Assembly: GCA_949317995.1 (NCBI GenBank)
Contig: OX439038.1
Coordinates: 68,090,659-68,154,658, forward strand
Reading direction: 5' to 3'
DNA from: Acholoe squamosa
Taxonomy: Eukaryota; Annelida; Polychaeta; Phyllodocida; Polynoidae
DNA length: 64,000 nucleotides
Shown here: one piece after another, positions 20,550 through 32,018 of the stretch
Position numbering within the stretch: the first letter of the stretch is position 1
How the letters are laid out: each line of letters starts with the position of its first letter
The notes under the pieces: generated by a model
Seen by the model: the letters and a program-made list of their open reading frames with translations, nothing else
Databases searched by the model: none
What the model was told of the DNA's origin: nothing
Made by a program: the position numbers and the translations under genes

Positions 20550-23500
20550 CTAAGCTGAAGGAGATGTCAACCATGGTTGGTTATCGACCACACCTTTCAT
20601 CCGCCATTTTGATCGGGCAGGGTCTGCAACAACCGTGGTTGTTTCTGGGGTAGTGACTGCCGCGTCAGCCTGTCTGGTCGGGGTGGCAGTTGCAGCAGCG
20701 GTGGCGCCTTCGAGCTCCCTCTCGGGTCCTGTTGGAGGTGCGCCAGCACTGGCGGAGGCTCTCGGGGTAGGCATACTAGCGAATCCGAAGGATTCAATGT
20801 CTGCCTCGAGTTGTCTGTTCTCAGCTGTGCCATCCCAGTCTTTCATGAAGCAGCCGAACACTGCCATGAATCTAACGTCCTGATGGTCATATTGGCTTCT
20901 CAGCTCCTGCAGCTGTGACTCGTACTTCAGCTTCATGGCCTTGGCCTCGTTTTCACGCTGGAGCGAGGCTCGAAGCTGATCCCTCGCTTGTCCCTGCATG
21001 TCCTGCGAGATTCGGGCGATTTCTCGTCGTTGGATCTCGTGCAGACATTCAAACACGCCTTCGGTAACGCCCCGGAGGTACCCGGTGGCCTGGCTGATAT
21101 GTCTTTCTTGCCACGCCTGGAAGACGTCGGCCTGAATATCACAGGTTTCCTGTGTCCGGTTCCTGATATAGTCATCGGGATCCTCCAACTCGAGGTTAGA
21201 TTTCACCAAGTGTAACACGTTGGTGGTCCTTATGTTTCGTGTTGGGGGGGTCGGCACAGGGGGCGTGTGGGTATCGGAGCCGCTCTCATAAGCAGAGCTC
21301 GATGTGGCTGTGGCACTCGGGGATGGGGTAGCTGTGTTGGTTCGTCGAGACGACCCGACTACAGCTCCACTCGCATCTATGGTTAGGCCTCGGCCTCTGC
21401 CGACATCGGGGAGGGGTTGGCTGGGGTCTTTCAGAGCGACTTCGCGTCCAGGTCGTTTCGGGTCCACCGGTCGGACCCGTCCTCGTGAAGAGGTGTCAGC
21501 AGGGTTGGCCGGGGGACCCATTGGCTTCGGTTTCCCCGAAGGCAATAGGGTTTGGGACTCGGGGCCAGGTGTCTGGGTTTTCAGACAGAGTGGGGAACTC
21601 GTCTGCCTCGGTATCTGGCTTGCCTCGGTGCCGAGTGGCGGACTCGGTGTGACCTGCAAACCAGTCAGAGTGTGATAGGGTGTTCCGTCCCTCAAACCAG
21701 GTCTGGTGGTTACCTGTCGAAGTCCCTGCTGCGGGTCGATAGGAGCTCGAGTTCAGGGGCGAGACTTGCTCCAGGCTCGAGGGGTCTCGGGATGTGGCCC
21801 CCGCGATTGTGCTCGGATCGGGGGACCTCTTTTTGTGTTCCGGAGCTGGGGCTGGGGACTGAGACTCCGACCTCGGTTGTTTAGCGTCCCGTCGGGGATC
21901 ACTACCCGTATGTGGTCGGGGTCTTCCATAGCGGTCGACCGCGTCGGGATCCCTCCTCTGGACTTTGACACGCCAGTGCATTTCTGCTGACATGTCAAAT
22001 CGGTGGGAGCGCACGTTCTTGAGGAAGTAGGCGTCCTGCTTCCCCTCGACCGTGTGGCACAGGTGGTCAGTTCTCATGGTGATCTTTAGTCTCTCCTCGG
22101 AGGTCATTTGATCCCACTTCGACATAAGTCGCTCGTGGAGTTTCAGGGCCTTCAAACGAGCGTCGCTGGCTTTTAGACCATGGACCTGAGCTAAATGCTC
22201 GGCCATGCGTCCCCGCCTCGTGGTTCTCAGCCCTTGGCACTTCTTGTTTTCGTTCTTTTCATTAGAACATCGGTACACAGGCCCGTGGTGCATGTGATAC
22301 TCCACGAGGTGTCTAAAGAACGAGTCTTTTGAAGGCCAGACTCTCTCAGTCTCTGCAGCGTTGACGCAGATCTCGAAGGGACAGGTGGGGTTCGAGGATG
22401 TCCATGCTGAAGCCGCGTATTGCAGCTTCGTTCGATGCTCGAAGCCATAGTAAGACTTAGGTGTCTTACTGGTGTCTCCGAGAGAAGCCACCCACACGCG
22501 ATAGAACTTCGCGGGGCCAGCGTCCTTCTTCAGGATTTTCATCCATTCCTCGTCGTCACTATCGCCATCGCGGTTAGTGGCGGGAGGAATCGAGTAGCTG
22601 TCAGTGTGACGCTGACAGTCCATAAAGCACTTCGGGGTGTAGTCTGGGAATCCGGTTCGGGCATTGACCCACTTGTTCAAGCAGGACTCGTCAGGGGCGT
22701 CTCCCAGGGGCTCCTCTAATGAGTCGATGTTTTCCAGCAGGTGCCGGCTCATTTCGGCGACCTGCTTGTCGCGGTCTCCATTTCCCTCGTCCTGAATTTC
22801 CTCCTCCTCGGCTGCGGTGCTGGTGACCGGCTCCGGGGCCAGAGGGGTCGTTCTCCGTGAGGGTCTCTTTCGGGTAGACCTCGAGGGGGGTGAGGTATCA
22901 TCCTCCCTTGTGGTCTTTCCGCTTCGGGTTCGACTCCGCGAGCTTTGAGACGAAGTCGAGGCTGCGGAGTCGTCGCTTTCGTCCGCCTTCTCTTCTACCA
23001 CCTTTTTCTTGCGGCGGCTCGACTTGGACTTAGCCTCGGGTTTGTCTGTTGATTCCTTCCGGGCTTTTTCCACGTCTTTCTTGAGCTTCGATTTCCGCTT
23101 CATGAGGTCTTTGCGCTCGCGCTCAATGGCCTCTTGGCGGGCATCAAGCTCCTCGAGGCTCATTTCTCGGGCGGTATTTACCTTGGTGGAGTAGCAAGCT
23201 CCACCCTCTAGGCTCGAGGCAGCTTCGGGAATCAGGCTGGCCACGTCTCCGTCGCGAGCGGTCTCATTTGTCATTCTCAGCTCTTCGCGTTCGAGCTCGG
23301 GGTCCGCCAAAAGAGCGTCCTCTTCCTCACGGACAGGGGAGTTCATCTGTGAACTAGACATGAACGCGTAGGTGCGTTCTCGGGGTGGTCCTTGTGGTAG
23401 AAGGACTTCGCGGGAGTGGATGCTGGGAAGGCGTTCCTCGAACCCGATCAGGCCATACAGCAGGGGGTACGCTGTCTGTGACCTAATTCGGTCGTCCTCG

Positions 23501-24033
23501 CAGATGGCGTCAACAACGGCAACTAGGCCGTCGCTGATGCACATTGCTTCGGCAAGTCCGAAGTAGTTCTCGAACCAAATGTCCGAGACGTCAGCGACCC
23601 CGGTGTCGATGCATCCTCGGCAAATTCTCTTCTGCAGATCGTGGGGTATCATCTGTGGAGGTTCGCCTTTGAGGCCCAGGTATTTCGGTGGACAATACCG
23701 ATTCTTGCCCGTGGCCGTTCGGATAAATCCTTTCGTCACGTTCACGTACCCGACAGCTGGTGGTCGGTCGGTGAAAGTCACGGGGACTTCGATGATGACT
23801 GAAGGTTTGGTTCCTTCAGTCGTACTCGGGCGGGGAGTTCCCGGGGCGACGAGTTCTGCACCTCTTGGGATGCTCAGGGTATCGGGAGTCGTTTCGGGGA
23901 TAGATGACTCCATTTCGGTGGTGTCCATTAGTTCCACTATTGGACTTCGGGGTGCCTCATCCTGGGCTCGAAGTGGAGTCAGGTGTCCATCGGGGTTGGC
24001 CGTTACGGTCGCCATCACCTCCGACTGAGCCAT
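20550..24033 (-). CDS. ORF3 region of element 2: coiled-coil and C2H2-type zinc-finger protein
   Basis: Downstream of pol, in the position where some gypsy elements carry env. The first and larger part begins with an ATG (MAQSEVMATV) and has a conserved-looking N-terminal block (about residues 110-210, with CPPKYLGLKG and CRGC), an E/K/R-rich coiled coil (about 290-345), a basic S/R/T-rich stretch, and two C2H2-like zinc fingers (CPFEIC...HLVEYH and CSN...C...HLAQVH, about 550-620). The rest is Pro/Ser/Thr-rich and ends in a second alpha-helical domain with a coil. No signal peptide or membrane span is visible, so it is not an envelope protein. The region is open over its length in two successive frames, which may be native or reflect about one break. 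I do not recognise the family. A captured or unrelated host gene is the main alternative. Confidence 0.6.
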
Positions 24034-24573
24034 ATTTCGGGCTCAGACGGCTCAGGGGGTTGTTCTCCTTCGTTCAGGGAACAAAAGGAGTCGGTTGCAA
24101 TCGGAATGAAGGAAGCTCTGGCACTAAAAGTGGCAGGAAGAACAGCGGCACGTCTTACCTCGGTAAGACGGTTCGCGTGCTGTGAGCGATATTAGGGGCA
24201 CAACAAGCGAAGCGGGACCATTGCGCATGCGCCACCGCGCTGCGCCGCTCCGACATTCCGCTCCTCAGCGCCCCCCTTCCCGCTCGTGGCAAGCGTCCGT
24301 ACTACCCCGGATAACCAGGGGTCGGGGTTGGTGTTCTCGGTAGGCCGTTGGTGGACTTACCCCCTCCACTACTCATATCGGCAGGAGTTCGGCAGAATAA
24401 CGGGTAGCATCATGCGTACACGTCAGCTAAGCTGTCTGCCACCCACAGGAACCATGAGTAGGGTGGTAATGTCCGGCGTGGTCGTACTTCGAATCGTATT
24501 CGAGGTATCTCAACCTCCAAACATATAACAAGACACATAAACAGGACGATACACTCGTTGTGATTTCGGAACA
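24034..24573 (-). promoter_or_regulatory. Spacer between pol and ORF3, possible internal promoter
   Basis: CpG-rich, non-coding. It holds a perfect NRF1-type palindrome GCGCATGCGC at 24223-24232 in a GC-rich context about 190 bases upstream of the ORF3 start. In animals such sites mark TATA-less promoters. No LTR sequence is seen here. That ORF3 has its own promoter is an inference. Confidence 0.4.
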
Positions 24574-27097
24574 TTAAGTAACGGCAGTCCGTCCGGCAAT
24601 TCTGGGACTGCGTCTCACCTCTCTTTCCGTGTTCTTCAACTGAGATTCTCGAGAAGGTTTGGTAGAACGTGCCAACAATTTCCCCCTACCTCGAGTTCTC
24701 CGTTCCGCCGAGACAATTTTCTCACGATTGGGTTTTAAATTCGTGTCGCTTTCGACCCTAGAGGGTCGTCCTCCCATCGTCTTTTTGTTATTTGCCTTTC
24801 TAGCCGGTCGACCTCTTCTCCTCTTAGGGGCCGTAACCTTCATTTTACCCGACAATTTGTTGGTCTTCATCAGGATCTCGTCCTTCTCCTTAGTCATTTG
24901 TTTGGAGATATCATCACACTCAGAGTTGGCGGCATCTCGTCCCCTCCATCTCCTCAACCTACACACGTTAGACTTATGCATGCGGCCCGTAGCCAGACTC
25001 ATAAGCATAACGGTGCTCTCGGATATAACTCGAGTAACCACGTGGGGTCCGTCCCAACTCGAAATCAATTTCTTGCACCTTAAAGGTTCATGTAACCTAA
25101 ACACTGGGTCACCCACGCTGAATTGTCGTGGCTTTAGGTGGGTGTCATACCCAGTTTTCTGCCAGTTTGCGTTCTTTAGTAGCTCGTTTCGAACTACTTC
25201 ATAGGCTCTTTTAAATTGGTCTCGCAGAGATTCCACAAACATCACAGTACAGGGGGCTTCGGGGCTTACTCCCATAACACCATATACGAGATCAGCAGGC
25301 ATTATAATGTCCTCCCCAAATACTAATAAGTTAGGGGAGCAGTTCGTAGCGGCATGCACAGTGCTATTGTAAGCATGCACTACAAAGTCACATTGCTCGT
25401 CCCAGTCGTCCTGGCAAGAGTTTACCAGGGGTTTAAGGACTTGTATCAATGTTCGATTGAATCTTTCTACCTGGCCATCAGATTGGGGCCTGTATGGATT
25501 GGTTCGAGTTTTGCAAATGGCCAAACAATGACACATTTCTTGCCACAAGTTGGACTCGAATTCTCGTCCCTGATCGCTATGCATCATTAATGGTGCGCCG
25601 AGATGTAACACCCATCCCTTCACAAAGGCAATAGCGCAAGTGGCTGCCTTGTGGTCGGGTAGAGGGTATACTCGAGTGTACTTGGTATAGTAGTCGGTTA
25701 CTACCATCATGCAGGTATTGCCTCGGGGTGTTGGCTCGATTCCGCTAATGATATCGACAGCTACTCTGGTGAATCGAACTCCAAACAGTTCTTGTGCCAG
25801 GGGCATCTTTCCCATTCCGGGGCCAGGTTTGTTCCTGCCGCATTCGGGACAAGTCATAACCCATCTTATGATGTCATTATGCATTCCTGGCCAGTAGTAC
25901 CTCCTGGCTAGGCGTTCTAGGGTCCTCTTCTTCCCGAAGTGTCCACTTGTTTTATGCCCATGGCAATAAAACATGATGTCTCGTCTTAGTGACATAGGAA
26001 TCACTATCTGTAAAACCTTGTCCTTGGTGGGACAGGTTTTCCATCGACACAGGAGGCCATCTCGAATTTCTAGCTCGGTCCATTGGGCTAGAAATTTGCG
26101 GGTCTCCCTATCCTCGAGGGACAATGCCGGTCGTTCGGGCTTGGCATTCTTGTTCAGGTAGCAAATCACTCTCTTGATAGCGGGATCATTTTGTTGGAAA
26201 TGTAGGATGGTCTCTTCTGGCCAATCTATAACATTCTCCATGCTGACGCTGGGCAACGGCGACGACTGTCTAGTTCGAACCGTTGCGACCACTGCGTTAT
26301 GAGCCCCGCAATCATCACAATCGATTTTCTGGCACTTTCTGATAGGCCTCCGGGAGAGGGCGTCCGCATTGATATGCTTCGAACCCGGTCTATGTTGGAT
26401 CTGGCTATGCTCCAACCCAAACTCTGACAAATGTGCCAGCCAACGGCCAATCATACCCTCGGCGTCCTTAAAATTGAGGAGCCACCTCAGGGATGAGTGG
26501 TCGGTTCGGAGGGTGAAATCAGTGCCCCATAGGAAGTGACGAAACTTTTTAGTGTACACCACCACAGCCAGCAACTCACGTTTGGTGGTGAAATAGTTTC
26601 GTTGTGCCTTATTCAGAGTGTTACTAGCAAAGGCGATTGGTACTTCGACCCCGTCCTGGACCTGTGACAGAGCTGCACCGATACTATCATTGCTAGCGTC
26701 AGTGTCCAGAATGAAATGATCGTCCGCAGTTGGGTATTTCAGTACTGGCGTGTTAGCAAATAAGTGTTTTATTTGCTCGAAGGCTACATCTTGTTCGTCT
26801 CCCCATGGGAAGTGTTCCTTTGCACGACCTGGGGTCCAATGTGCCAATATCTGTAAGGGGTAGCTTACTTTGGAGTAATTTGGCAGGAAGTCTCGATAGT
26901 ATGAACAGAAGCCCAGGAAGGACCTTACTTCCTTCGCACATATGGGTTTCTGCCATTCGGACACTGTCTTGAGCTTCTCGGGGTCGGCTTTTACGCCGTC
27001 TGGAGTTATTATTCGACCGAGATATGTAATAGAAGATTTAAATAGATTACATTTCTTTGTTTTTAATTTTAGCCCATTTGCTAGAATTCTCTTCAAG
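24574..27097 (-). CDS. pol: pol of element 2, C-terminal part (RT thumb to integrase)
   Basis: Encodes the end of the reverse transcriptase, RNase H (LDTDASNDSIGA, then LRTDHSSLRWLLN and HRPGSKHINADALSRR), the integrase zinc finger (HKTSGHFGK...CPECGRNKPG), the D, D, E core (AVDIISG, HSDQGREFES, NPYRPQSDGQVERFN) and a basic tail rich in K and R (RRRGRPARKANNKK). Very close to the same part of element 1 pol. It stops at the edge of the nested element 3; the matching N-terminal part is at 32191-33915. Open throughout its length. Confidence 0.93.
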
Positions 27098-27102
27098 ACT
27101 AG
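27098..27102. other. Target-site duplication, left copy (ACTAG)
   Basis: ACTAG directly before the element 3 5' LTR; the same five bases follow the 3' LTR at 32186-32190. Five bases is usual for gypsy integrases. Confidence 0.95.
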
Positions 27103-27269
27103 TGTAGTGTTGAGCCATCGGCCAATCACAGACCAGTATTCAGGTCATGTGACCTCTTGTGAATAAATAATTAGTTTGAGTCCAGCAGCCATTTTGGTTC
27201 AGTGTTGTGTGTGTATCTCCAGGAGTTAAATTCATGGATTATTCAGGTCATAGCCCATAGAACATTACA
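27103..27269 (+). repeat. 5' LTR of element 3
   Basis: 167 bp, TGTAGTGTTG...ACATTACA. Holds CCAAT (27122-27126), the palindrome-like AGGTCATGTGACCT (about 27141-27154), AATAAA (27162-27167) and a YY1-like GCCATTTTGG. Same sequence as 32019-32185. Confidence 0.97.
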
Positions 27270-27271
27270 TT

Positions 27272-27289
27272 TGGCGACGAGGATGGGAT
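27272..27289 (+). other. Primer-binding site, tRNA-Ser(GCT)
   Basis: TGGCGACGAGGATGGGAT, two bases after the LTR. It is the exact complement of the last 18 bases of metazoan tRNA-Ser(GCT) including CCA, as I recall that tRNA (…ATCCCATCCTCGTCG+CCA). Confidence 0.9.
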
Positions 27290-27604
27290 ATACTAACTCG
27301 GTGATCCAGGAGAGATAGGATTTTACACGAGTTATTGGCCGAATAAGGAGAATTTTGGAGAAATAGCTCACTTTCAAGCTGGATTGGAGCTCCCCTCCCT
27401 GCTTACCTGCTGCTGCTCTGTGTGTACACCTGCCACTGCTGAGGTGCGCTAAGATCCAGGAGCAGGCCAACAGTGTGCTACTACTACCACCACCACTGTA
27501 TTGAGGTAGGACTGATAAAGACTTCCAAGACAGGGTGAGTGACTTTACTGACATTAACTGTTGATCCTGTAAGTAACCCTGAGAATCTGTGCTTGAAGGC
27601 AATC

Positions 27605-30600
27605 ATGGCTGAGGCTCTGCCACACTTTCCACCTTTTGATCTGTCAGACAGAGACACAGTCGGGGTCAGGTGGAAAAAGTGGGTACGACGCTTTGAACAG
27701 CTGATGGTTGGTCTGACAATAACAGATGCTGCAAGGAAGAAGTCTCTAATGCTACACTATGCAGGTGAGGAGGTTGATGACATTTGTGATACACTGACTA
27801 TCCCAGATCCTGTGGCTGCAAACAATCAGGATGCTTATACAGTAGTGCGTGATGCTCTCAATGACTATTTCATACCTCAAGTGAATCCTGAGTTTGGCAT
27901 CTATGAGTTCCGCATGAGAGAGCAGGAACCAGGTGAGACTCTGGATATGTATGTCACTGAATTGAGGAAGCTTGCCAAGTACTGTGAATTCACTGATTTA
28001 AAGCGTGAACTGAAGTCTCAGGTGATTCAACACTGTAGATCTTCCAAGTTGAGGAAAGACGCTCTGGAGAACAAGAACTGGACACTTGACCAGATCTTAG
28101 ACAAAGGTAGATCTATGGAGATGTCTGAGCAACAATCTAGTACTATTGAGCGAGGTGAGACATCTGTACATAGGCTCAAGTTTAAACAGCAACAGAAGTC
28201 ATCTCAACGAGAGTCTCAGAAACCTAAACCTGCAGACAAGGGACAACTGACACGATGTAGTTCTTGCAATTTCCGGCATGATCAACGATGGTGTCCTGCC
28301 AAAGGGAAGACTTGTAGAAAGTGTGGTAACCTTGATCATTTTGCACGATGCTGTACTTCACCTTCTAAAGAAGAAAAGCCTAAGACGGAGGCAGAAGTGA
28401 AGAAGAAAAAGAAGAAACAGGCACGTGTGAACGAGGTCAGGAAGGATACAAATGATGATACTGGTGAAAAGTACATCTACACACTGAAGCCTACAACTTC
28501 TAAGAACAGCAACATGCTGAAGGTGATGGCAGAAGTTGATGGTACCAGGATCCCATTCATTCTTGACACGGGAGCAGGTATAAACATCATTGACAATGCT
28601 GCATTTAAGAGTATGGAGATAAAGCCGACGCTGCAACCCGCAGATATTGTTGTGAAAGCCTATACATCTAAAGTACCAATTAACATCCGAGGTAGATTTA
28701 GAGCTTGTATTCAGGTTCATGACAAGAAGACAGATGCATTATTCTTTGTCACAGAAGAAAACGAAGGAAGCTTGCTGACTTATGAGACTGGAGAGGCATT
28801 AGGTCTCATACAAGCAAACATGGAATGCCTCCTTGCTATATGCTTTGATGACTCAGATCCACTGTTCAAAGGAGTGGGACTGTTGAAAGACTTTACTGTC
28901 AAGCTGCATATAGATGAGAGTATTCCACCTGTGGCAAAACCACACAGAAGGATCCCCATCAATCTGAGAAGTAAGGTTGAAGAGAAACTCAGACAATTGG
29001 AGAAAGACGACATCATTGAACGTGTGGAGGGACCAACACCCTGGGTCTCCCAACCTGTCTTTCCACCCAAGTCCAGTGATCCTACAGACATCAGAATGTG
29101 TGTGGATATGAAGAGTGCAAACAAGGCTATTCTAAGGGTCAGACACATAATGCCTACTATTGAAGAAATAGTGAGTGATCTGAACGGGTCAGTCAAGTTC
29201 TCTAAATTGGACTTGAACCAGGGGTATCATCAGTTACTCTTGGACAAGGAGTCAAGGTACATCACTACCTTCACCACTCATATCGGACTGTGGAGATATA
29301 AAAGGCTCAACTTTTGGATATGCTGTGCATCCAAGATATTCCAGAATGCTATCCGTGAGTCACTGGAAGGTATTCCTGGTGTGTTGAATGTCAGTGATGA
29401 TATTCTGATCTATGGCAAGACCCAAGAGAGCCATGATGACAGTCTACAGAGGGTGCTACAGAGACTCCGTGAGAAGGGCCTAACTTTGAATAGGGCAAAG
29501 TGTATTCTGAACAAGGACAATCTTAAGTATCTAGGATATGTCTTCTCGAAGGAAGGTATGTCACCAGACCCAGATAAGGTTGCCGCACTTAACGAAGCTG
29601 ATGCTCCCCAGACTCCAACAGAAGTACGTTCTCTGCTTGGTATGGCCAATTACTGTGCTAGGTTCATCCCGAACTATGCAACAATTACTGAGCCTCTGAG
29701 AGAGCTTACTAAGAAGGACGTTGAGTGGAACTGGGGTAGACGTCAGGAAAATGCTTTCAAGGAGTTGAAGAAATCCTTACGTGAGGATACAGTAACCCGC
29801 TACTATGATCCAGACAAACCGACTGAGATCATTGTCGATGCGAGTCCGGTTGGTCTGGGAGCAATACTGACACAGAAGATCAATGGAGAGAATGTCGTGG
29901 TTAGTTTTGCAAGTAGAGCACTGTCTCCAGTGGAACAGAGATACTCACAGACAGAGAGAGAAACACTTGGTGTTGTCTTCGGTTGTGAGAGGTATCATCT
30001 GTATGTACTGGGCAGTCCTTTCACTATAGTCACCGACCATAAGCCACTGACTTCCATTTATAACAATCCTCATGCAAATCCACCTGCACGGATTGAGAGA
30101 TGGACTTTAAGACTACAGAGGTATGACATGATAGTTGTCTACAGACCAGGAAAAGACAACCCGGCTGACTATCTATCACGGCATCCCAATCGGAAGGCCA
30201 AGGCGTACAGGGCTGAGTTAGATGGTGAGGAGTATGTCAACTTCGTGGCTATGTCTTCAGTACCAGTCGCAATTACTTTTGAAGAGGTATGTGAGAAAAC
30301 GCTGGCAGATGATACTCTTCGGAAAGTTGCTACTGCTATCAAAGAGAACAAGTGGCATAAATTACTGAGACCGGGTCTGGATCGAGGAACATATGAGGCC
30401 TATCACAGGGTAAAGGATGAGCTTACTGTAGCTCATGACAACTCATACATTCTTCGGGGTACAAGACTGGTAATGCCTCTAAGTCTACAAGACAGAGCTA
30501 TTGACTTAGCACACGAGGGTCACCAAGGTCTTGTGAAGTCAAAGAAACTGATCCGCACCAAAGTTTGGTTTCCAGGTATTGATGCTAAGATGAAAAGGAG

Positions 30601-31684
30601 AATCGATCAGTGTCTGCCTTGTCAAGCTGTGGTTAAGAAACAATCACAGACACCACTTATGATGACTCCACTTCCAGATGGACCGTGGAAGATGTTGAGC
30701 GCAGATTTCTATGGACCCTTACCGACAGGAGAATATCTGCTGGTCATCATTGATGATTACTCAAGATTCCCAATAGTGTTGACGGTGTATTCTACAAGTG
30801 CTAGGGCTGTCGTACCAGTCTTAGATGACTTATTCTCAACGCTTGGAAAACCAGTTGAACTCAAGACTGACAATGGACCTCCATTTCAAGGAGCAGAGTT
30901 TGCGGACTTTGCCAAATACTCTGGTTTCCATCATCGAAGGATCACACCATTATGGCCTCAGGCGAATGGCGAGTGTGAGCGATTCATGAGGAATCTAGGC
31001 AAGGTTGTGAAAGGTGCACGCACTGAAAAAAAACCTTGGAGACGGGAGATGAACAAGTTTCTTCGTAACTACCGCGCTACACCTCACTGTACAACTGGTG
31101 AGTCGCCTGCTGTTGCCATGTTTGGACGTCCATTTGAGGTGAAACTTCCTTCATTTTTGGGGGAGGAAAGGAATGATAGTGTGATGCGTCGCCAAGATGA
31201 GCAAGCAAAGGCTAAAATGAAGTCTTATGCAGATGAACGGAGACGTGATGTTCCCAGTGACATCAGACAAGGAGATGTTGTCCTGGTAGAGCAACCTCGA
31301 CAGAACAAGACAACAACACCGTATGACTCCAAACCCTACATTGTTACGGAGCGTAAAGGGTCAATGGTCACTGCTAATAGAGGTGGCAAACACATCACCA
31401 GGAACACCTCTAAGTTTAAAGTTATTGACAAGAACATTCAACCTGTGAGATCAGATGATGAGAGTGATGATGAGGCTCCCAGGATGATGCCTTATCCAAC
31501 TAGAAGTACTCAACAACCTGTTGACGTGCCTGAGACAGGTCCTATGCCTGTCACACCGCCACTCCCGAATGCTGAAATACCAGTAACTCCTCAGCGTTCA
31601 ACTCCAAAGCAACCAGTTGTGGTTAATGAAAGACCACAACGTAACAGATCAAAGCCAGCATGGTTAAAAGACTATGTAGTTTAG
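27605..31684 (+). CDS. gag-pol: Gag-pol polyprotein, element 3
   Basis: About 1360 residues from the ATG at 27605 (MAEALPHFPPF), chosen because the homology-like gag text starts there; an open extension of 22 codons lies upstream. Order: capsid-like gag (1-200), paired Cys/His motifs (CSSC...CX2CX4HX4C, from residue 218; CPAKGKTCRKCGNLDHFARCC), aspartic protease DTGAG (321), reverse transcriptase with VSDD (596) in place of the common YxDD, RNase H (VDAS, near 745, and TDHKPLTSIY), integrase HHCC finger (from 970) and D, D, E core (SADFYGP, KTDNGPP, PQANGECERF), then a basic Pro-rich tail. Gag and pol are in one frame, as in many Mag-type elements. The whole frame is open. Confidence 0.95.
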   Translation: MAEALPHFPPFDLSDRDTVGVRWKKWVRRFEQLMVGLTITDAARKKSLMLHYAGEEVDDICDTLTIPDPVAANNQDAYTVVRDALNDYFIPQVNPEFGIYEFRMREQEPGETLDMYVTELRKLAKYCEFTDLKRELKSQVIQHCRSSKLRKDALENKNWTLDQILDKGRSMEMSEQQSSTIERGETSVHRLKFKQQQKSSQRESQKPKPADKGQLTRCSSCNFRHDQRWCPAKGKTCRKCGNLDHFARCCTSPSKEEKPKTEAEVKKKKKKQARVNEVRKDTNDDTGEKYIYTLKPTTSKNSNMLKVMAEVDGTRIPFILDTGAGINIIDNAAFKSMEIKPTLQPADIVVKAYTSKVPINIRGRFRACIQVHDKKTDALFFVTEENEGSLLTYETGEALGLIQANMECLLAICFDDSDPLFKGVGLLKDFTVKLHIDESIPPVAKPHRRIPINLRSKVEEKLRQLEKDDIIERVEGPTPWVSQPVFPPKSSDPTDIRMCVDMKSANKAILRVRHIMPTIEEIVSDLNGSVKFSKLDLNQGYHQLLLDKESRYITTFTTHIGLWRYKRLNFWICCASKIFQNAIRESLEGIPGVLNVSDDILIYGKTQESHDDSLQRVLQRLREKGLTLNRAKCILNKDNLKYLGYVFSKEGMSPDPDKVAALNEADAPQTPTEVRSLLGMANYCARFIPNYATITEPLRELTKKDVEWNWGRRQENAFKELKKSLREDTVTRYYDPDKPTEIIVDASPVGLGAILTQKINGENVVVSFASRALSPVEQRYSQTERETLGVVFGCERYHLYVLGSPFTIVTDHKPLTSIYNNPHANPPARIERWTLRLQRYDMIVVYRPGKDNPADYLSRHPNRKAKAYRAELDGEEYVNFVAMSSVPVAITFEEVCEKTLADDTLRKVATAIKENKWHKLLRPGLDRGTYEAYHRVKDELTVAHDNSYILRGTRLVMPLSLQDRAIDLAHEGHQGLVKSKKLIRTKVWFPGIDAKMKRRIDQCLPCQAVVKKQSQTPLMMTPLPDGPWKMLSADFYGPLPTGEYLLVIIDDYSRFPIVLTVYSTSARAVVPVLDDLFSTLGKPVELKTDNGPPFQGAEFADFAKYSGFHHRRITPLWPQANGECERFMRNLGKVVKGARTEKKPWRREMNKFLRNYRATPHCTTGESPAVAMFGRPFEVKLPSFLGEERNDSVMRRQDEQAKAKMKSYADERRRDVPSDIRQGDVVLVEQPRQNKTTTPYDSKPYIVTERKGSMVTANRGGKHITRNTSKFKVIDKNIQPVRSDDESDDEAPRMMPYPTRSTQQPVDVPETGPMPVTPPLPNAEIPVTPQRSTPKQPVVVNERPQRNRSKPAWLKDYVV

Positions 31685-32005
31685 GGAAAATAAAGATCTT
31701 CCACACGGGGCAGAATAATCCCCAAGATCTTTATAAAGGATGAGGACAGTCTATCCTCTCCTTATAGATAGGTTGAGAATTTTATGGTAGATACATAAGT
31801 TTCATTTATTTGAGAACTAGTACGCGCATTCAATATGCAAAAGGACAGTGACTGATATATCTGATATATACGAGAAGATGCTGACATGGTTTACCATAAA
31901 CATTCTTAACTGACAGTACATATTCTGAACATTTGAATAGTACTTTCATAGTGTCTTTATCCTAAATATGTGTTTCAACATTACGAATAACCCAAGGTTT
32001 ATTCT

Positions 32006-32018
32006 AAAAGGGGAGAGA
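32006..32018 (+). other. Polypurine tract, element 3
   Basis: AAAAGGGGAGAGA immediately before the 3' LTR, the site that primes plus-strand DNA synthesis. Confidence 0.9.

Noticed and set aside
21304-24028. Several plus-strand open frames opposite ORF3 (up to 149 codons)
   Set aside because: GC-rich antisense shadows. Their composition mirrors the Ser/Arg/Pro-rich ORF3 and they show no domains.
20550-24033. ORF3 as an env gene
   Set aside because: No signal peptide, no hydrophobic membrane span and no furin-like site. The zinc fingers and coils point to a non-envelope protein.
24034-24573. Hidden LTR between pol and ORF3
   Set aside because: It shares none of the LTR end words or the GTGCTGCC block of 36656-37012.
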